From NCBI GenBank assembly GCA_013349295.1, contig DUZW01000013.1, positions 1 to 64,000 of the forward strand: DNA of 64,000 bases, given 5' to 3'. Source of the stretch: Deltaproteobacteria bacterium (GTDB taxonomy: Bacteria > Desulfobacterota > Desulfobulbia > Desulfobulbales > Desulfurivibrionaceae). Shown here in pieces: positions 46,877-55,328 of this stretch (the first letter of the stretch is position 1; each line of letters begins with the position of its first letter). The position numbers were made by a program, and so were the translations under genes. A model generated the notes under the pieces. The model worked only from the letters and a program-made list of their open reading frames with translations, ran no database searches and was not told the DNA's origin.

Positions 46877-47673
46877 ACAAGCGCCTCCTCTTTCAGGCAA
46901 ATATACCACTGCTGAATACTCTGCCAATCCCCCTGTCGCCGGGTCCAGTCGGCCAGCGCCTGAAAACGGCTTACGTCCTCGGGCAAGGCCCCGGACTCCG
47001 CCAGGGCAAGCCCCACCGAGACCAGCAGGCTCTCAAGCCGCTCGCCCCCGACACAATTGCACAGGCTCCCCCCATGGAGATGACGCAGGGTGATAGGCTC
47101 ATCCCCGCAAAAGCCAAAGGAGAATCGCTGGGCAAGCCGGATGAAAAAAGACCAATCCTCGCCCAGCTCCCCGCCCCCGAAACCGCCCGCCGCGACAAAG
47201 GCCTCTTTCTCCACGGCCATTGCCGAGGGCACCAGAAAACACCAGCGGGCCAGCGCGGCAAGGCATTGCCCTTCCACGGCCATCCCCGGCTCGGGAATAA
47301 AAAACTCTCCGCCGCCGATCCTGTCGATGTTTCTGGTCAACCCGTAGGCCACTGGATAGCCACGGGCCAAGGTCCGCACCAGGCCGGCAACATGGCCCTC
47401 CAACCAGACATCGTCGGAATCAAGAAACATGATTACCTGGCCGCTGGCGGCAGCAACCCCGGCATTTCTGGCCAGACCCGGACCAAGACCGGAACATTTC
47501 AACAATCGCACCTCGGGAAAGCGGGCGGCAACAAGGGCAACCGTGTTGTCCGTCGAACCATCGTCCACCACAATGATTTCGCTCACCGGCGTATCCTGAG
47601 CGACCACGCCGGCAATGGCCCGACAGGTCATCTCCGGCCGGTTTCTGGTGGGGATTACGCAGCTGATCCGCAT
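46873..47673 (-). CDS. Family 2 glycosyltransferase
   Basis: 266-aa GT-A fold enzyme. It begins MRISCVIPTRNRPEM, with nucleotide-sugar contacts VVDDGSTDNT and metal motif FLDSDD, then an acceptor region GEDWSFFIRLAQ. No membrane helix is seen. Acceptor and sugar are unknown; coupling to folE2 by a 4-bp overlap looks incidental. The ATG at 47673 is the first that leaves a normal GT2 N-terminus; a longer reading lies in low-complexity upstream DNA. Confidence 0.85.
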   Translation of the reverse strand: MRISCVIPTRNRPEMTCRAIAGVVAQDTPVSEIIVVDDGSTDNTVALVAARFPEVRLLKCSGLGPGLARNAGVAAASGQVIMFLDSDDVWLEGHVAGLVRTLARGYPVAYGLTRNIDRIGGGEFFIPEPGMAVEGQCLAALARWCFLVPSAMAVEKEAFVAAGGFGGGELGEDWSFFIRLAQRFSFGFCGDEPITLRHLHGGSLCNCVGGERLESLLVSVGLALAESGALPEDVSRFQALADWTRRQGDWQSIQQWYICLKEEALV

Positions 47674-47933
47674 GGTCTCTGGTGGCTCCTCATGCTCTGC
47701 CTCGTGATTACGCCTGTGCCGGGCAGTAAAGCACCGTGCCCAGCCTCCAGCATAACACACACAAAGGGACTCCTCCAAGGATGAAGGGGCAAGGATTTCA
47801 AAAGGAATCATCCACGGAGACCACCCTCTGCCATGCCACAGAATACGGGCAGGAACTCGACCGATTTTATCCTTGCCTTTCCATGCCCTGGCACCTAGAA
47901 TCACTAGGTGTTGAAAGCAACGAATAACTGAGA

Positions 47934-48161
47934 ATGGTCAACGATGACTTGCTGATGACGGTAAACGGGATGCTCGCAGGAATAGACGACCGGCGTCTTT
48001 TCCTCTCAAAAGAAGATGACGACCTTGATTTTCTAAGCGAAAAAACACGGACCGGGCGACCTTGTGGCAGCGAGACCTTTTACGAAAAAGCACAACGCCT
48101 GACCGGCAGGATTTTACACCAAGGAAAACCAGGACGGAACCCTGCGGAAGGCAAACAATAA
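47934..48161 (+). pseudogene. Remnant of a REP-associated tyrosine transposase (RAYT)
   Basis: The 75-residue reading frame resembles only the C-terminal tail of Y1/RAYT transposases: a wxxFLSxED-like segment (RRLFLSKEDDDLDFL), then TRTGRPCGSETFYEKAQRLTGR and KPGRNP. An in-frame TAA lies two codons upstream, and the catalytic HUH and Tyr regions are absent. It is therefore a decayed fragment. A perfect 7-bp hairpin (CACCTAG / CTAGGTG, 47892-47910) lies just upstream. The rest of the 47674-47933 gap shows nothing recognisable. Confidence 0.7.
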
Positions 48162-48224
48162 TCAGGTATTACGACCCCGTAATTCCTGCAATCCCCTGGT
48201 GGCCACGGAAGGAGAAAAACAATC

Positions 48225-48713
48225 ATGCGTTTTGCGGTGGAAAGCGACCTTCCGGCGATCGTTGCCATCTACAACTCGACGGTGCCGACTCGGCAATCTA
48301 CCGCCGACACCGACATGGTTTCGGTCGATTCCCGAGAAGAATGGTTCAGCCGACATATTCCCAACAAACGCCCACTCCTGGTCCATGAACACGATGGCCG
48401 GATTCTTGCGTGGGTCAGTTTTCAATCCTTTTACGGAAGACCCGCCTACGACCACACCGCGGAAATCAGCATCTATATCGCACCGGAGCATCGGGGCAAG
48501 GGGCTCGGTCGCATGCTTCTTGCCGAAGCCTTGGCGATGACCCAGTCGCTGAACATCAAGACAGTGATCGGCTTCGTGTTTTCGCACAACGAACCGAGCA
48601 TTCGCCTTCTGAGCTCTTTCGGTTTCGAAACATGGGGAAAACTCCCTGACGTAGCCGAAATGGATGGGAGGGAATACAGTCTCTCCATCTTGGGGAAACG
48701 AGTGAATGAGTAG
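48225..48713 (+). CDS. GNAT acetyltransferase, phosphinothricin/methionine-sulfone type
   Basis: 162-aa N-acetyltransferase. It matches the PAT/MddA type: ESDLPAIVAIYN, SFQSFYGRPAYDHTAE, acetyl-CoA loop HRGKGLGRML, and GFVFSHNEPSIRLLSSFGF. Family members acetylate phosphinothricin, methionine sulfoximine or methionine sulfone. A GGAAGGAG site lies 11 bases upstream. It is a monocistronic plus-strand gene in the accessory patch. Confidence 0.9.
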   Translation: MRFAVESDLPAIVAIYNSTVPTRQSTADTDMVSVDSREEWFSRHIPNKRPLLVHEHDGRILAWVSFQSFYGRPAYDHTAEISIYIAPEHRGKGLGRMLLAEALAMTQSLNIKTVIGFVFSHNEPSIRLLSSFGFETWGKLPDVAEMDGREYSLSILGKRVNE

Positions 48714-48800
48714 GAACACTCAAGGGGATGAGGTTATTTTGCTGATCTCCGGCCGCACGGGACATCTGCTCCAAAACAAAAACATCATGAATAGCTGAAG

Positions 48801-49175
48801 ATGATCTACCGCATAGCCGCCGACTGCATCCTCCTGTTGCATCTTGCCTTCACGCTTTTTGCCGTGCTGGGGGGATTGCTGGTGCTGCGACGCCCCGGCC
48901 TTGTCCGGCTGCATCTTGCCGCCGTGTTCTGGGGGGTGGTGATCGAATGGGCGGACTGGATCTGTCCGCTTACGCCGTTGGAGATTTTTTTGCGGCAAAG
49001 GGGCGGCGAGGCTGGCTATACGGGAGGATTCATCGAGCATTACGTGGCCATGATTCTCTACCCCGAGAACCTCACCATTGAGCTGCGTTACCTGCTCGGC
49101 CTGGGCCTTGTCGCAGCTAACCTGATCATCTATGGCTATGTTTTTTTGATACGCCGCCGGAAACATCTCCCATAA
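48801..49175 (+). CDS. DUF2784 membrane protein
   Basis: 124-aa protein with three or four hydrophobic helices and the DUF2784 signature: LLHLAFTLFAVLGGLLVL, CPLTPLE, GGFIEHYV and ILYP. The family occurs widely in proteobacteria and has no known function. It lies 87 bp after the GNAT gene on the same strand and is convergent with the PP-loop gene. Confidence 0.85.
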   Translation: MIYRIAADCILLLHLAFTLFAVLGGLLVLRRPGLVRLHLAAVFWGVVIEWADWICPLTPLEIFLRQRGGEAGYTGGFIEHYVAMILYPENLTIELRYLLGLGLVAANLIIYGYVFLIRRRKHLP

Positions 49176-49203
49176 CCCCTTGGCACTCTTTCCCGCCGGG
49201 GTG

Positions 49204-49953
49204 CTATATCCTCCGGTTACCGGGGGGAAAACACAAAGCCGCCTCCCGAACCTGCCCAGCCAGCCGGTGCTCAATATACTCCCCGACCCGTGGCAGCATA
49301 TCATCGAGGTACTGCCCGATTTCACGCTCCGTGGCCGTGGTCAAGGTCTGACAGAACAGGCATTTCCTCTCGCCCCCGCCCGTGGAAGGCAGGCCGAAAT
49401 CCTCCAGCACATGCCGGGTGATCATCTGGTCGTCAAAATCCTCGTACACCGGAAAGGTGGTGCTGATCCCGAACCGGGCCGACAACTCGCCGATCTTTTC
49501 CATGAAGACCGGGGTCTGCTCGGGATAATGGTCCTGTTTTTTGGTGTATCCGGCCACGAAATGGGGGACAAAATGCTCGTGGCAATAGATGATGGCCCGC
49601 GCATGCATGCCAAGCTTGCAGGCCACGCAGACAAGATTTTTTCCGTTGTAGCGGGGCATGTATTCTTCATACGAGTCGAGCCACAGACCCTGGAACAGCC
49701 TGCCCATGTCGAGCTCCACCATCTCCGCCTCCGGTATTTTCGCGGGGTCGGAAGCATTGGCCAACAGAATCTTTTTCGCGACCAGGAAACGGTTTCTGGG
49801 AAAATCGACAAAACGCCCCATGCCGTTGAGCATATGGAGCAGATGGATGCGCACCGGCCTGGCCAGGCCTGGATGATGCCCCGCACTGGCCAAGGCATAA
49901 AGCGCGAGGGAATCAGTCCCTCCGGAATACAAGATCGCCAGTTCCTGCTGCAT
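49204..49953 (-). CDS. PP-loop ATPase (adenylating, ExsB/QueC-like superfamily)
   Basis: 249-aa protein with the PP-loop SGGTDSLALYAL (residues 9-20). Two cysteine motifs are also visible, CVACK in the middle and CLFC near the C-terminus, which may bind a metal or cluster or act in sulfur transfer. Other segments do not match QueC, TtcA or ThiI closely enough to name it. A GGGGGAG site precedes the ATG at 49953. It starts 2 bp after a RibD_C-family reductase, so the pair probably forms one pathway on an unknown nucleotide-like substrate. Confidence 0.75.
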   Translation of the reverse strand: MQQELAILYSGGTDSLALYALASAGHHPGLARPVRIHLLHMLNGMGRFVDFPRNRFLVAKKILLANASDPAKIPEAEMVELDMGRLFQGLWLDSYEEYMPRYNGKNLVCVACKLGMHARAIIYCHEHFVPHFVAGYTKKQDHYPEQTPVFMEKIGELSARFGISTTFPVYEDFDDQMITRHVLEDFGLPSTGGGERKCLFCQTLTTATEREIGQYLDDMLPRVGEYIEHRLAGQVREAALCFPPGNRRI

Positions 49954-49955
49954 GG

Positions 49956-50600
49956 TTACTCCCCCTTGCTTACCCGGTATTTCACGAATAGTTCCCCGGT
50001 TTCCGCAGCCTCGCATGAAACCAGGATCAATGGCAGAAATGGATCGCCCAGCGGACCAGGGCCGCCGCACAACGAGGCCGCTTGCTGGTCTCCGGATATT
50101 TTCGGCGTCAGGGTAAGAAGAATCTCATCGACAACCCCTTGCCGCAAACAGGCGTAGTTCAACCCGCCGCCACCCTCGACCAGCACCGAGGCCGCGCCGA
50201 GTTTTGCCAGATGGGCAAGGGCCGCGGCCAGGGAAAGCCCGCCGGTGGACGCAGGCGGCAGCGATACAACCTGGGCCAGAGCGCCCAGCCGGTGGTGTAA
50301 TCCCGGCACCTGCGCTTCGCCGGTAAAAATAAGCGGCGGTGGGCCGTATTGGAAGATCTTTTTCCCGGCCACCGGGATGTCGCCGGACTGGGTAATGAAT
50401 CCCCGGATTCGCTTGGGCAAGAGACGCCCTTCCGGCCCCCGCATCTCAGGATCGCCCTGGCGCAGGGTTTCCGCCCCCAGCAGGCTGGCATCGGTCGCCG
50501 CCCGCATTTTTTCGAGAAACGAGCGATCAACCGGGCTGCCGGTGAGACCGGGACCGATGCGTCCGCAGATGGTGCCGGCCGCAATGATGGTTACTTTCAT
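49956..50600 (-). CDS. RibD C-terminal-domain / dihydrofolate-reductase-like reductase
   Basis: 214-aa stand-alone reductase domain of the RibD/DHFR fold, with GRIGPG near the N-terminus and the NADPH-binding VEGGGGLN. No deaminase domain is present and a full ribD is found elsewhere (583-1686), so this is a paralogue with another substrate, as with ArfC or archaeal RED-type reductases. ATG at 50600 has GAGAGGGG upstream. It is coupled to the PP-loop ATPase. Confidence 0.8.
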   Translation of the reverse strand: MKVTIIAAGTICGRIGPGLTGSPVDRSFLEKMRAATDASLLGAETLRQGDPEMRGPEGRLLPKRIRGFITQSGDIPVAGKKIFQYGPPPLIFTGEAQVPGLHHRLGALAQVVSLPPASTGGLSLAAALAHLAKLGAASVLVEGGGGLNYACLRQGVVDEILLTLTPKISGDQQAASLCGGPGPLGDPFLPLILVSCEAAETGELFVKYRVSKGE

Positions 50601-50712
50601 GCCGCCCCTCTCTAAAAATCCCGACAGGTTTTCATTGACAAGATTGGCCTTTTTTCCCATAGAGCCAAGTACGATTACCTTGTAAAAAGAGAACATCGTC
50701 CCCGGACAAATG

Positions 50713-50779
50713 CTTCGCCAGGCTCAGCACGAACTTCAATGAGGATTAGTGCGCCACCGCTGGCCCTGAACCCGTCGAA
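50713..50779. repeat. REP-like imperfect palindrome
   Basis: CTTCGCCAGGCTCAG (50713-50727) and CTGAACCCGTCGAAG (50765-50779) form a 15-bp inverted repeat with three mismatches around 37 bp. The sequence resembles the widespread class of bacterial extragenic palindromes with a TTCG...GGCTCAG core. A RAYT remnant lies 2.6 kb away. The remaining part of the 50601-50837 gap shows no gene. Confidence 0.5.
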
Positions 50780-50837
50780 GGGCACTTCTAACGAGTGCAC
50801 AAGCGACCCTGAAAACAAAAAAATCCGTCAGCTGCCC

Positions 50838-51803
50838 ATGAGAATGCCAATGCCGCCCGCTTACCGCTCAAGCCTCGTCAACCTGCACCACATCAATTTT
50901 CAGGATTTCAGCAACAGCCTAACTCCGGAAGAAGCGCGGGAGCCAAGCGCGGAACTGCTGGAATCCGTGGCCCGAACCGGGATTCTCCATCCCCCTATCC
51001 TCAGGGAACAGGGCCGTACCACCATGGAGATCGTCACCGGCCGCAGGCGCCTGATGGCAGCCCAGCAGACCCATCACAACATCTCGGCCATCTGCCTGGT
51101 GCTGCCGGCGGAAACCTTGCCGGCGGAAACCCTGGCCATCAATCTGGAAGATACCATGCTCCGTGGCGACATCACCGTGGTCGAGCAGGCAATTTTTTTC
51201 CAGAAAATCCTCGTCCATCTGGATGAGAATGAAGCGGCCAGGAGGTTTCTCCCCGCTCTGGGGCTGGAACCGCACCGCCATCAGCTGCACAACCTGTTGC
51301 AGCTTCTTGGGCTTGAGGAACACCTGCTCACCGCACTCCATGAAGGACGGCTGCACGAAGGGGTCGCCAAGGAACTGCTGACCCTGAATTTCACCGACCG
51401 CCTCTCCCTCTACGAGGTCATGGAAATGCTCAACCTCAGCGTCGGCAACCAGAAGAAACTCTCCGCCACCTGCCGGGAGCTGGCAGCCAGACACAACACC
51501 TCGGTCATGGCCCTGCTCTGCCTACCCGAGGTGCGGGAAATCCTCGATCCCCAGGAGACCAACATCCCGCAGAAAACTGCCCGGCTCATGCAGTGGCTCA
51601 CCGATCAGCGCTTCCCGAGGCTCGCCGAGGCGGAACAAGAATTCCGCGCCTTCGCGACCGCACTCAAGCTGCCGAAAGATGTGGTCCTCAGCCACTCTCC
51701 CTCCTTTGAGCAGGATCAGGTCCACCTCTCCATCCCCTTTGCCGACAAGGATGAACTGAGCAGACTCTGGCCGCTCATCGCCGAGGCCCTGAAGTCAAAA
51801 TAA
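50838..51803 (+). CDS. Orphan ParB/RepB-like protein
   Basis: About 321 aa. The N-terminal ParB-N-like region shows LLESVARTGILHPPIL followed by IVTGRRRLMAAQQ, equivalent to the GERR nucleotide-binding box. A helical middle region contains a possible HTH. No parA gene is near, so it is not an ordinary partition pair. A 15-bp tandem duplication (51104-51133) gives the repeated residues LPAETLPAETL. Start is uncertain: ATGs at 50838, 50844 and 50850 all lack a good ribosome site, and an ATG at 50739 lies in the REP-like sequence. Confidence 0.65.
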   Translation: MRMPMPPAYRSSLVNLHHINFQDFSNSLTPEEAREPSAELLESVARTGILHPPILREQGRTTMEIVTGRRRLMAAQQTHHNISAICLVLPAETLPAETLAINLEDTMLRGDITVVEQAIFFQKILVHLDENEAARRFLPALGLEPHRHQLHNLLQLLGLEEHLLTALHEGRLHEGVAKELLTLNFTDRLSLYEVMEMLNLSVGNQKKLSATCRELAARHNTSVMALLCLPEVREILDPQETNIPQKTARLMQWLTDQRFPRLAEAEQEFRAFATALKLPKDVVLSHSPSFEQDQVHLSIPFADKDELSRLWPLIAEALKSK

Positions 51804-51806
51804 CCG

Positions 51807-53363
51807 CTACCCGTCCAGGCTGGTTCTGATGGCCAGGATCGTGTCGATATTTTCAAAAAAGAGATCCACCAGAACCGGGTCGAAATGCGCGCCCCGTTCC
51901 TTGCGGATAAGATCAAGAATGGCCGCCATCTCCCAGGCCTGGCGGTAGGAACGGTCACTGCCCAGGGCATCAAACACATCGGCAAGGGCTGTGATTCGCG
52001 CGCTGATGTGGATATCCTCCCCCTTCAAGCCTTTGGGATAGCCGGTTCCGTCAAACTTTTCGTGGTGCTGCACGGCAATGATAATAGCGCTCTTGATGAG
52101 CTCCCGGTCGGATAGCCCCAACATCTCCTGGGCCCGGATGGTATGGGTCTTCATAATCTCAAACTCGGCGGCGCTCAGTGGCCCGGTTTTATTGAGAATG
52201 GCGTCGGGAATGGCAATCTTGCCCACGTCATGCATGGAGGAAGCCAGACGGATCTCCTCCACCTCCCGCGGGCTCAAGCCATGCTTCTCCGCCAGTAGCC
52301 GACTGTATTCCGCCACCCGCCGAACATGGTTGCCGGTTTCGACGGAACGCATCTCGGCAAGCTCGCCCAGGGTATAGATGATCTCCTTCTGGGTTCCTTC
52401 AATTTCCTGATTCAAGAGCACGTTTTCGTAGGCCACCTGCACGTTGCCGCAAAAAACCTCGATCATCCTGCAGTCAAGTTCACTGAGATCACGCCAGCCC
52501 TCAAGATAGATAACCGTTTCTTCCCCACGCTCACCGCGAAAATAACCGACATAGCGGTTGTCCTGGCAAATGGATTGCCTGAGCGTGGTTGCCCGCTGGA
52601 TATAACCAAGAACCTCGGCCGGCAAATCTCCCTTGCCCACGGCATCGATATACGGCTCGTAAGCCCCGGTTGCGGCCAGCATCTTAAAACTGCCTTGGAC
52701 ATTGCTCACCGCGATACCCGAGGTCTGGCAACACAGAGCGTTTTCACCGAGATGGAGGATGGAAACCAGCTGGATCAAGACCCCGCTGGCCAACTGCTGG
52801 ATTGAGCGGAGACGGCAGATATAGGTGGCTGCATCGATAATTTTTTCCAGCCCCTTGCGGTTGGCCTCGATGGTGAGAATGTCCCGGTAGGAGCGCAGCG
52901 AGGCCACCATGGTGGTGAAAAGTTTTTGGGCGGTGAGTTCGGTTTTCTCCTTGTAATCGTTGATATCATACTCAATGATTACCTTCTCCGCGGGCGCCTG
53001 GCCGGGCTGGCCGGTGCGCAGGATAATTCGGACAAAGGAGTTTTTCAGCTCATCCCGGATGTGGCGGACCACTTCGAGCCCGGCATTGTTTTTTTCCATG
53101 ACCACGTCAAGAAAAACAATGGCGGTGTCCGGGTGCTGGGCAATAAGTTCCTTGGCTTCTCTGCCGGAATAGGCATGGAGAAAATGCAGCCCTTTATTCT
53201 CGTAAGAAAAATCTGCAAGAACCAACTTGGTGACGGCATGGACCTCTTCCTCATCGTCAACCACCAGCACCTTCCAGACGCCGTCTTCCCCGGTCCGTTG
53301 TCGGGAAAACAAAGCCCCATCCAGCTCATCCGCAAAAAAAACCACCTCATTTGCTTCATCCAT
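51807..53363 (-). CDS. Response regulator with DUF3369 and HD-GYP domains
   Basis: 518-aa output protein. The N-terminal receiver domain (residues 30-155) has VLVVDDEEEV, phospho-acceptor FLDVV and a Lys in YKEKTELT. A DUF3369 domain lies between about 170 and 330, followed by HD-GYP with HDVGKIAIPD and HHEKFDGTGYPKG. HD-GYP proteins hydrolyse cyclic di-GMP. It overlaps the histidine kinase by 8 bp, giving a two-component pair. The Met at 53363 (MDEANEV) is the likely start. Confidence 0.9.
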   Translation of the reverse strand: MDEANEVVFFADELDGALFSRQRTGEDGVWKVLVVDDEEEVHAVTKLVLADFSYENKGLHFLHAYSGREAKELIAQHPDTAIVFLDVVMEKNNAGLEVVRHIRDELKNSFVRIILRTGQPGQAPAEKVIIEYDINDYKEKTELTAQKLFTTMVASLRSYRDILTIEANRKGLEKIIDAATYICRLRSIQQLASGVLIQLVSILHLGENALCCQTSGIAVSNVQGSFKMLAATGAYEPYIDAVGKGDLPAEVLGYIQRATTLRQSICQDNRYVGYFRGERGEETVIYLEGWRDLSELDCRMIEVFCGNVQVAYENVLLNQEIEGTQKEIIYTLGELAEMRSVETGNHVRRVAEYSRLLAEKHGLSPREVEEIRLASSMHDVGKIAIPDAILNKTGPLSAAEFEIMKTHTIRAQEMLGLSDRELIKSAIIIAVQHHEKFDGTGYPKGLKGEDIHISARITALADVFDALGSDRSYRQAWEMAAILDLIRKERGAHFDPVLVDLFFENIDTILAIRTSLDG

Positions 53364-55308
53364 GCGACGGCACCCCAGATATAATAGCCGGGAAAAGGAG
53401 AGCAAAGGATGTTCCCTTCCCCGGCTTGCTTTCACAAGTGATTGTCCCCATCAATTTCTGGGTCACAAGATTATATACGATATGCAGCCCCAAACCGCTC
53501 CCCCCTTTTTCCCGGTTTGTCGTAAAAAAAGGATCAAAGGCATGGTTGAGCTGATCCTCGCTCATCCCCTTGCCATCGTCGGAGTAGCGGAACAGGACAT
53601 TGCCCCCCTGCAAGCTGATATCAAAAAGCAGAGAGCCGGCCTCATCCCCGTCGTAGGCATGGGCCAGGGAGTTGGTGATGAAATTAGTGACGATCTGGGA
53701 AAAAACCCCGGGGTAACTGTTCAACTCAAGATCCTCGGGACAGGAGATCTCCAGACGATGGCCGGTGTTCTTCAGAACCGGCCTGAGACTCAGGCAGACC
53801 TCGGCCAGATACTCCTTGACCCGAAAGGTCCTGCGCCCCTCCCCGGACTGATCCACCGCAACCTGCTTGAAGCTGCGAATGAGCTCCGCCGCCCGGATGA
53901 GGTTGGCAAGAATGAGCTTCGCGGCCTCCTGACTGAGCGCAAGATAGCGATCAAGATCGCCGCGCTTCATGCGCCCCTCCCCATAGAGCGCCGCGATTTC
54001 CCGGGTTTCGTTTTCCAGATGCGAAGCTGCGGTAAGGCCCACGCCGACCGGGGTGTTGATCTCATGGGCAACCCCTGCCACCAGATCTCCCAAGGCGGCC
54101 ATCTTCCCGGATTGCACCAGCTGGGCCTGGGTCTGCTCCAGCTGGCCCAGGGTTTCCCGCAATTCCTGGTTGGCGGCATCCATTCGGGCGGTGCGCTCCA
54201 TGACCCGCCGCTCCAAAGTATCGGTCAGGCCAAGCAATTCGTGTTCGGTCTGCTTGCGGGCGGTGATGTCTTCAAACACCACAACCGTACCCATGATTCT
54301 TTCCCCTTCCATGAGGGGGGTGCAGACAAACTCCACCGGAAAAACCGCGCCGTCCTTTCTGCCGAAATAGCTTTGCCCTCCCTGGTTTTTCCTACCCCCG
54401 GCATAGGCCGAGCACACCGGACAATCCTCCCGGCCATAGGGTTCGCCATCAAAGCGCACATGATGCCGAAAATCATGCAGATGGCGGCCGATCAATTCCG
54501 CTTCATCATAGCCAAGGATCTGCAAGCCCGCCGAATTGACAAAGGTTACGCAACCCTCGGTGTCCAAGCCATAGATGCCCTCGCCGGCTGAGTTCAGAAT
54601 CAGCTCGTATTCCCGATGCAACCTGGCGAACTGCTCTTCCGCGGCATGACGCTCGGCGACCTCCTTCTGCAAGAGAAGATTGGCATCCTCCAGATCAACG
54701 GTTCGCGCCCGGACCCTCTCCTCAAGCTGATGCCGGGATGCGGCCAGTTTCCGCTCCGTTTCCAGACGCAGGCCGATTTCTTTTTCCAGGGGGGCGAGGG
54801 CGATACGCCTCAGGGTGAACCACAGGACAATTCCGGCAAGAGCCGTAAGGAGAAACGAGGCGAGCCCCAGCTGCCAGTGGAGTTTGCGCAGAAGAGCATC
54901 CACCTCGCCGAAAGAAGAGACCATCTGTAAAAACGGCAACTGGACCCCCTGATCGAGGAGTTTCTCTTCGACCAGAAAGGTTCTCTCCCCATCTTTGGGG
55001 CGGTTGAAGGCAAAGAGCTCACGCCCGTCTGAGCCGACGACGGCCAGATGCACTACCTCGGGATGTTCCTTTCCCCAGCGCAGGACGAAGCCCTTGATCC
55101 TGTCGTAGTCGCCTTGGAGGAGTGGCTCAAGGAAGTTGGCCGCCATCAGTTGCAGATCGCGGCGGGCCTGATTTTCCGCCCGGGAAAACAAAAAGTTTCG
55201 CTGATGGTGGGCAATGATAATATCGGCCACCACCATAAAAAACAACAAGACGGCCATGAAAGCCATGACCGCCTTGTTGTATCTGCCTTGCCGGGGGCCG
55301 GATTGCAT
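53356..55308 (-). CDS. Membrane sensor histidine kinase with PAS domain
   Basis: 650 aa. Helix 1 at about residues 14-34, periplasmic sensor domain, helix 2 at about 147-168, then coiled coil and a PAS/PAC domain with a Cys pair (CPVC). The kinase core has H-box GVAHEINTPVG, N-box NFITNSLAHAY and G-boxes DDGKGMS and GSGLGLHIV. A GAGGGAG site precedes the ATG at 55308. The response regulator downstream overlaps it by 8 bp, so it probably phosphorylates that HD-GYP protein. Stimulus unknown. Confidence 0.92.
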   Translation of the reverse strand: MQSGPRQGRYNKAVMAFMAVLLFFMVVADIIIAHHQRNFLFSRAENQARRDLQLMAANFLEPLLQGDYDRIKGFVLRWGKEHPEVVHLAVVGSDGRELFAFNRPKDGERTFLVEEKLLDQGVQLPFLQMVSSFGEVDALLRKLHWQLGLASFLLTALAGIVLWFTLRRIALAPLEKEIGLRLETERKLAASRHQLEERVRARTVDLEDANLLLQKEVAERHAAEEQFARLHREYELILNSAGEGIYGLDTEGCVTFVNSAGLQILGYDEAELIGRHLHDFRHHVRFDGEPYGREDCPVCSAYAGGRKNQGGQSYFGRKDGAVFPVEFVCTPLMEGERIMGTVVVFEDITARKQTEHELLGLTDTLERRVMERTARMDAANQELRETLGQLEQTQAQLVQSGKMAALGDLVAGVAHEINTPVGVGLTAASHLENETREIAALYGEGRMKRGDLDRYLALSQEAAKLILANLIRAAELIRSFKQVAVDQSGEGRRTFRVKEYLAEVCLSLRPVLKNTGHRLEISCPEDLELNSYPGVFSQIVTNFITNSLAHAYDGDEAGSLLFDISLQGGNVLFRYSDDGKGMSEDQLNHAFDPFFTTNREKGGSGLGLHIVYNLVTQKLMGTITCESKPGKGTSFALLFPAIISGVPSHG

Positions 55309-55328
55309 GCAAACTCCCTCTTGCCCGA

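Noticed and set aside
47934-48161. 75-aa plus-strand frame as an intact small gene
   Set aside because: It matches only the C-terminal tail of RAYT transposases and is closed by a stop two codons upstream, so it was recorded as a pseudogene.
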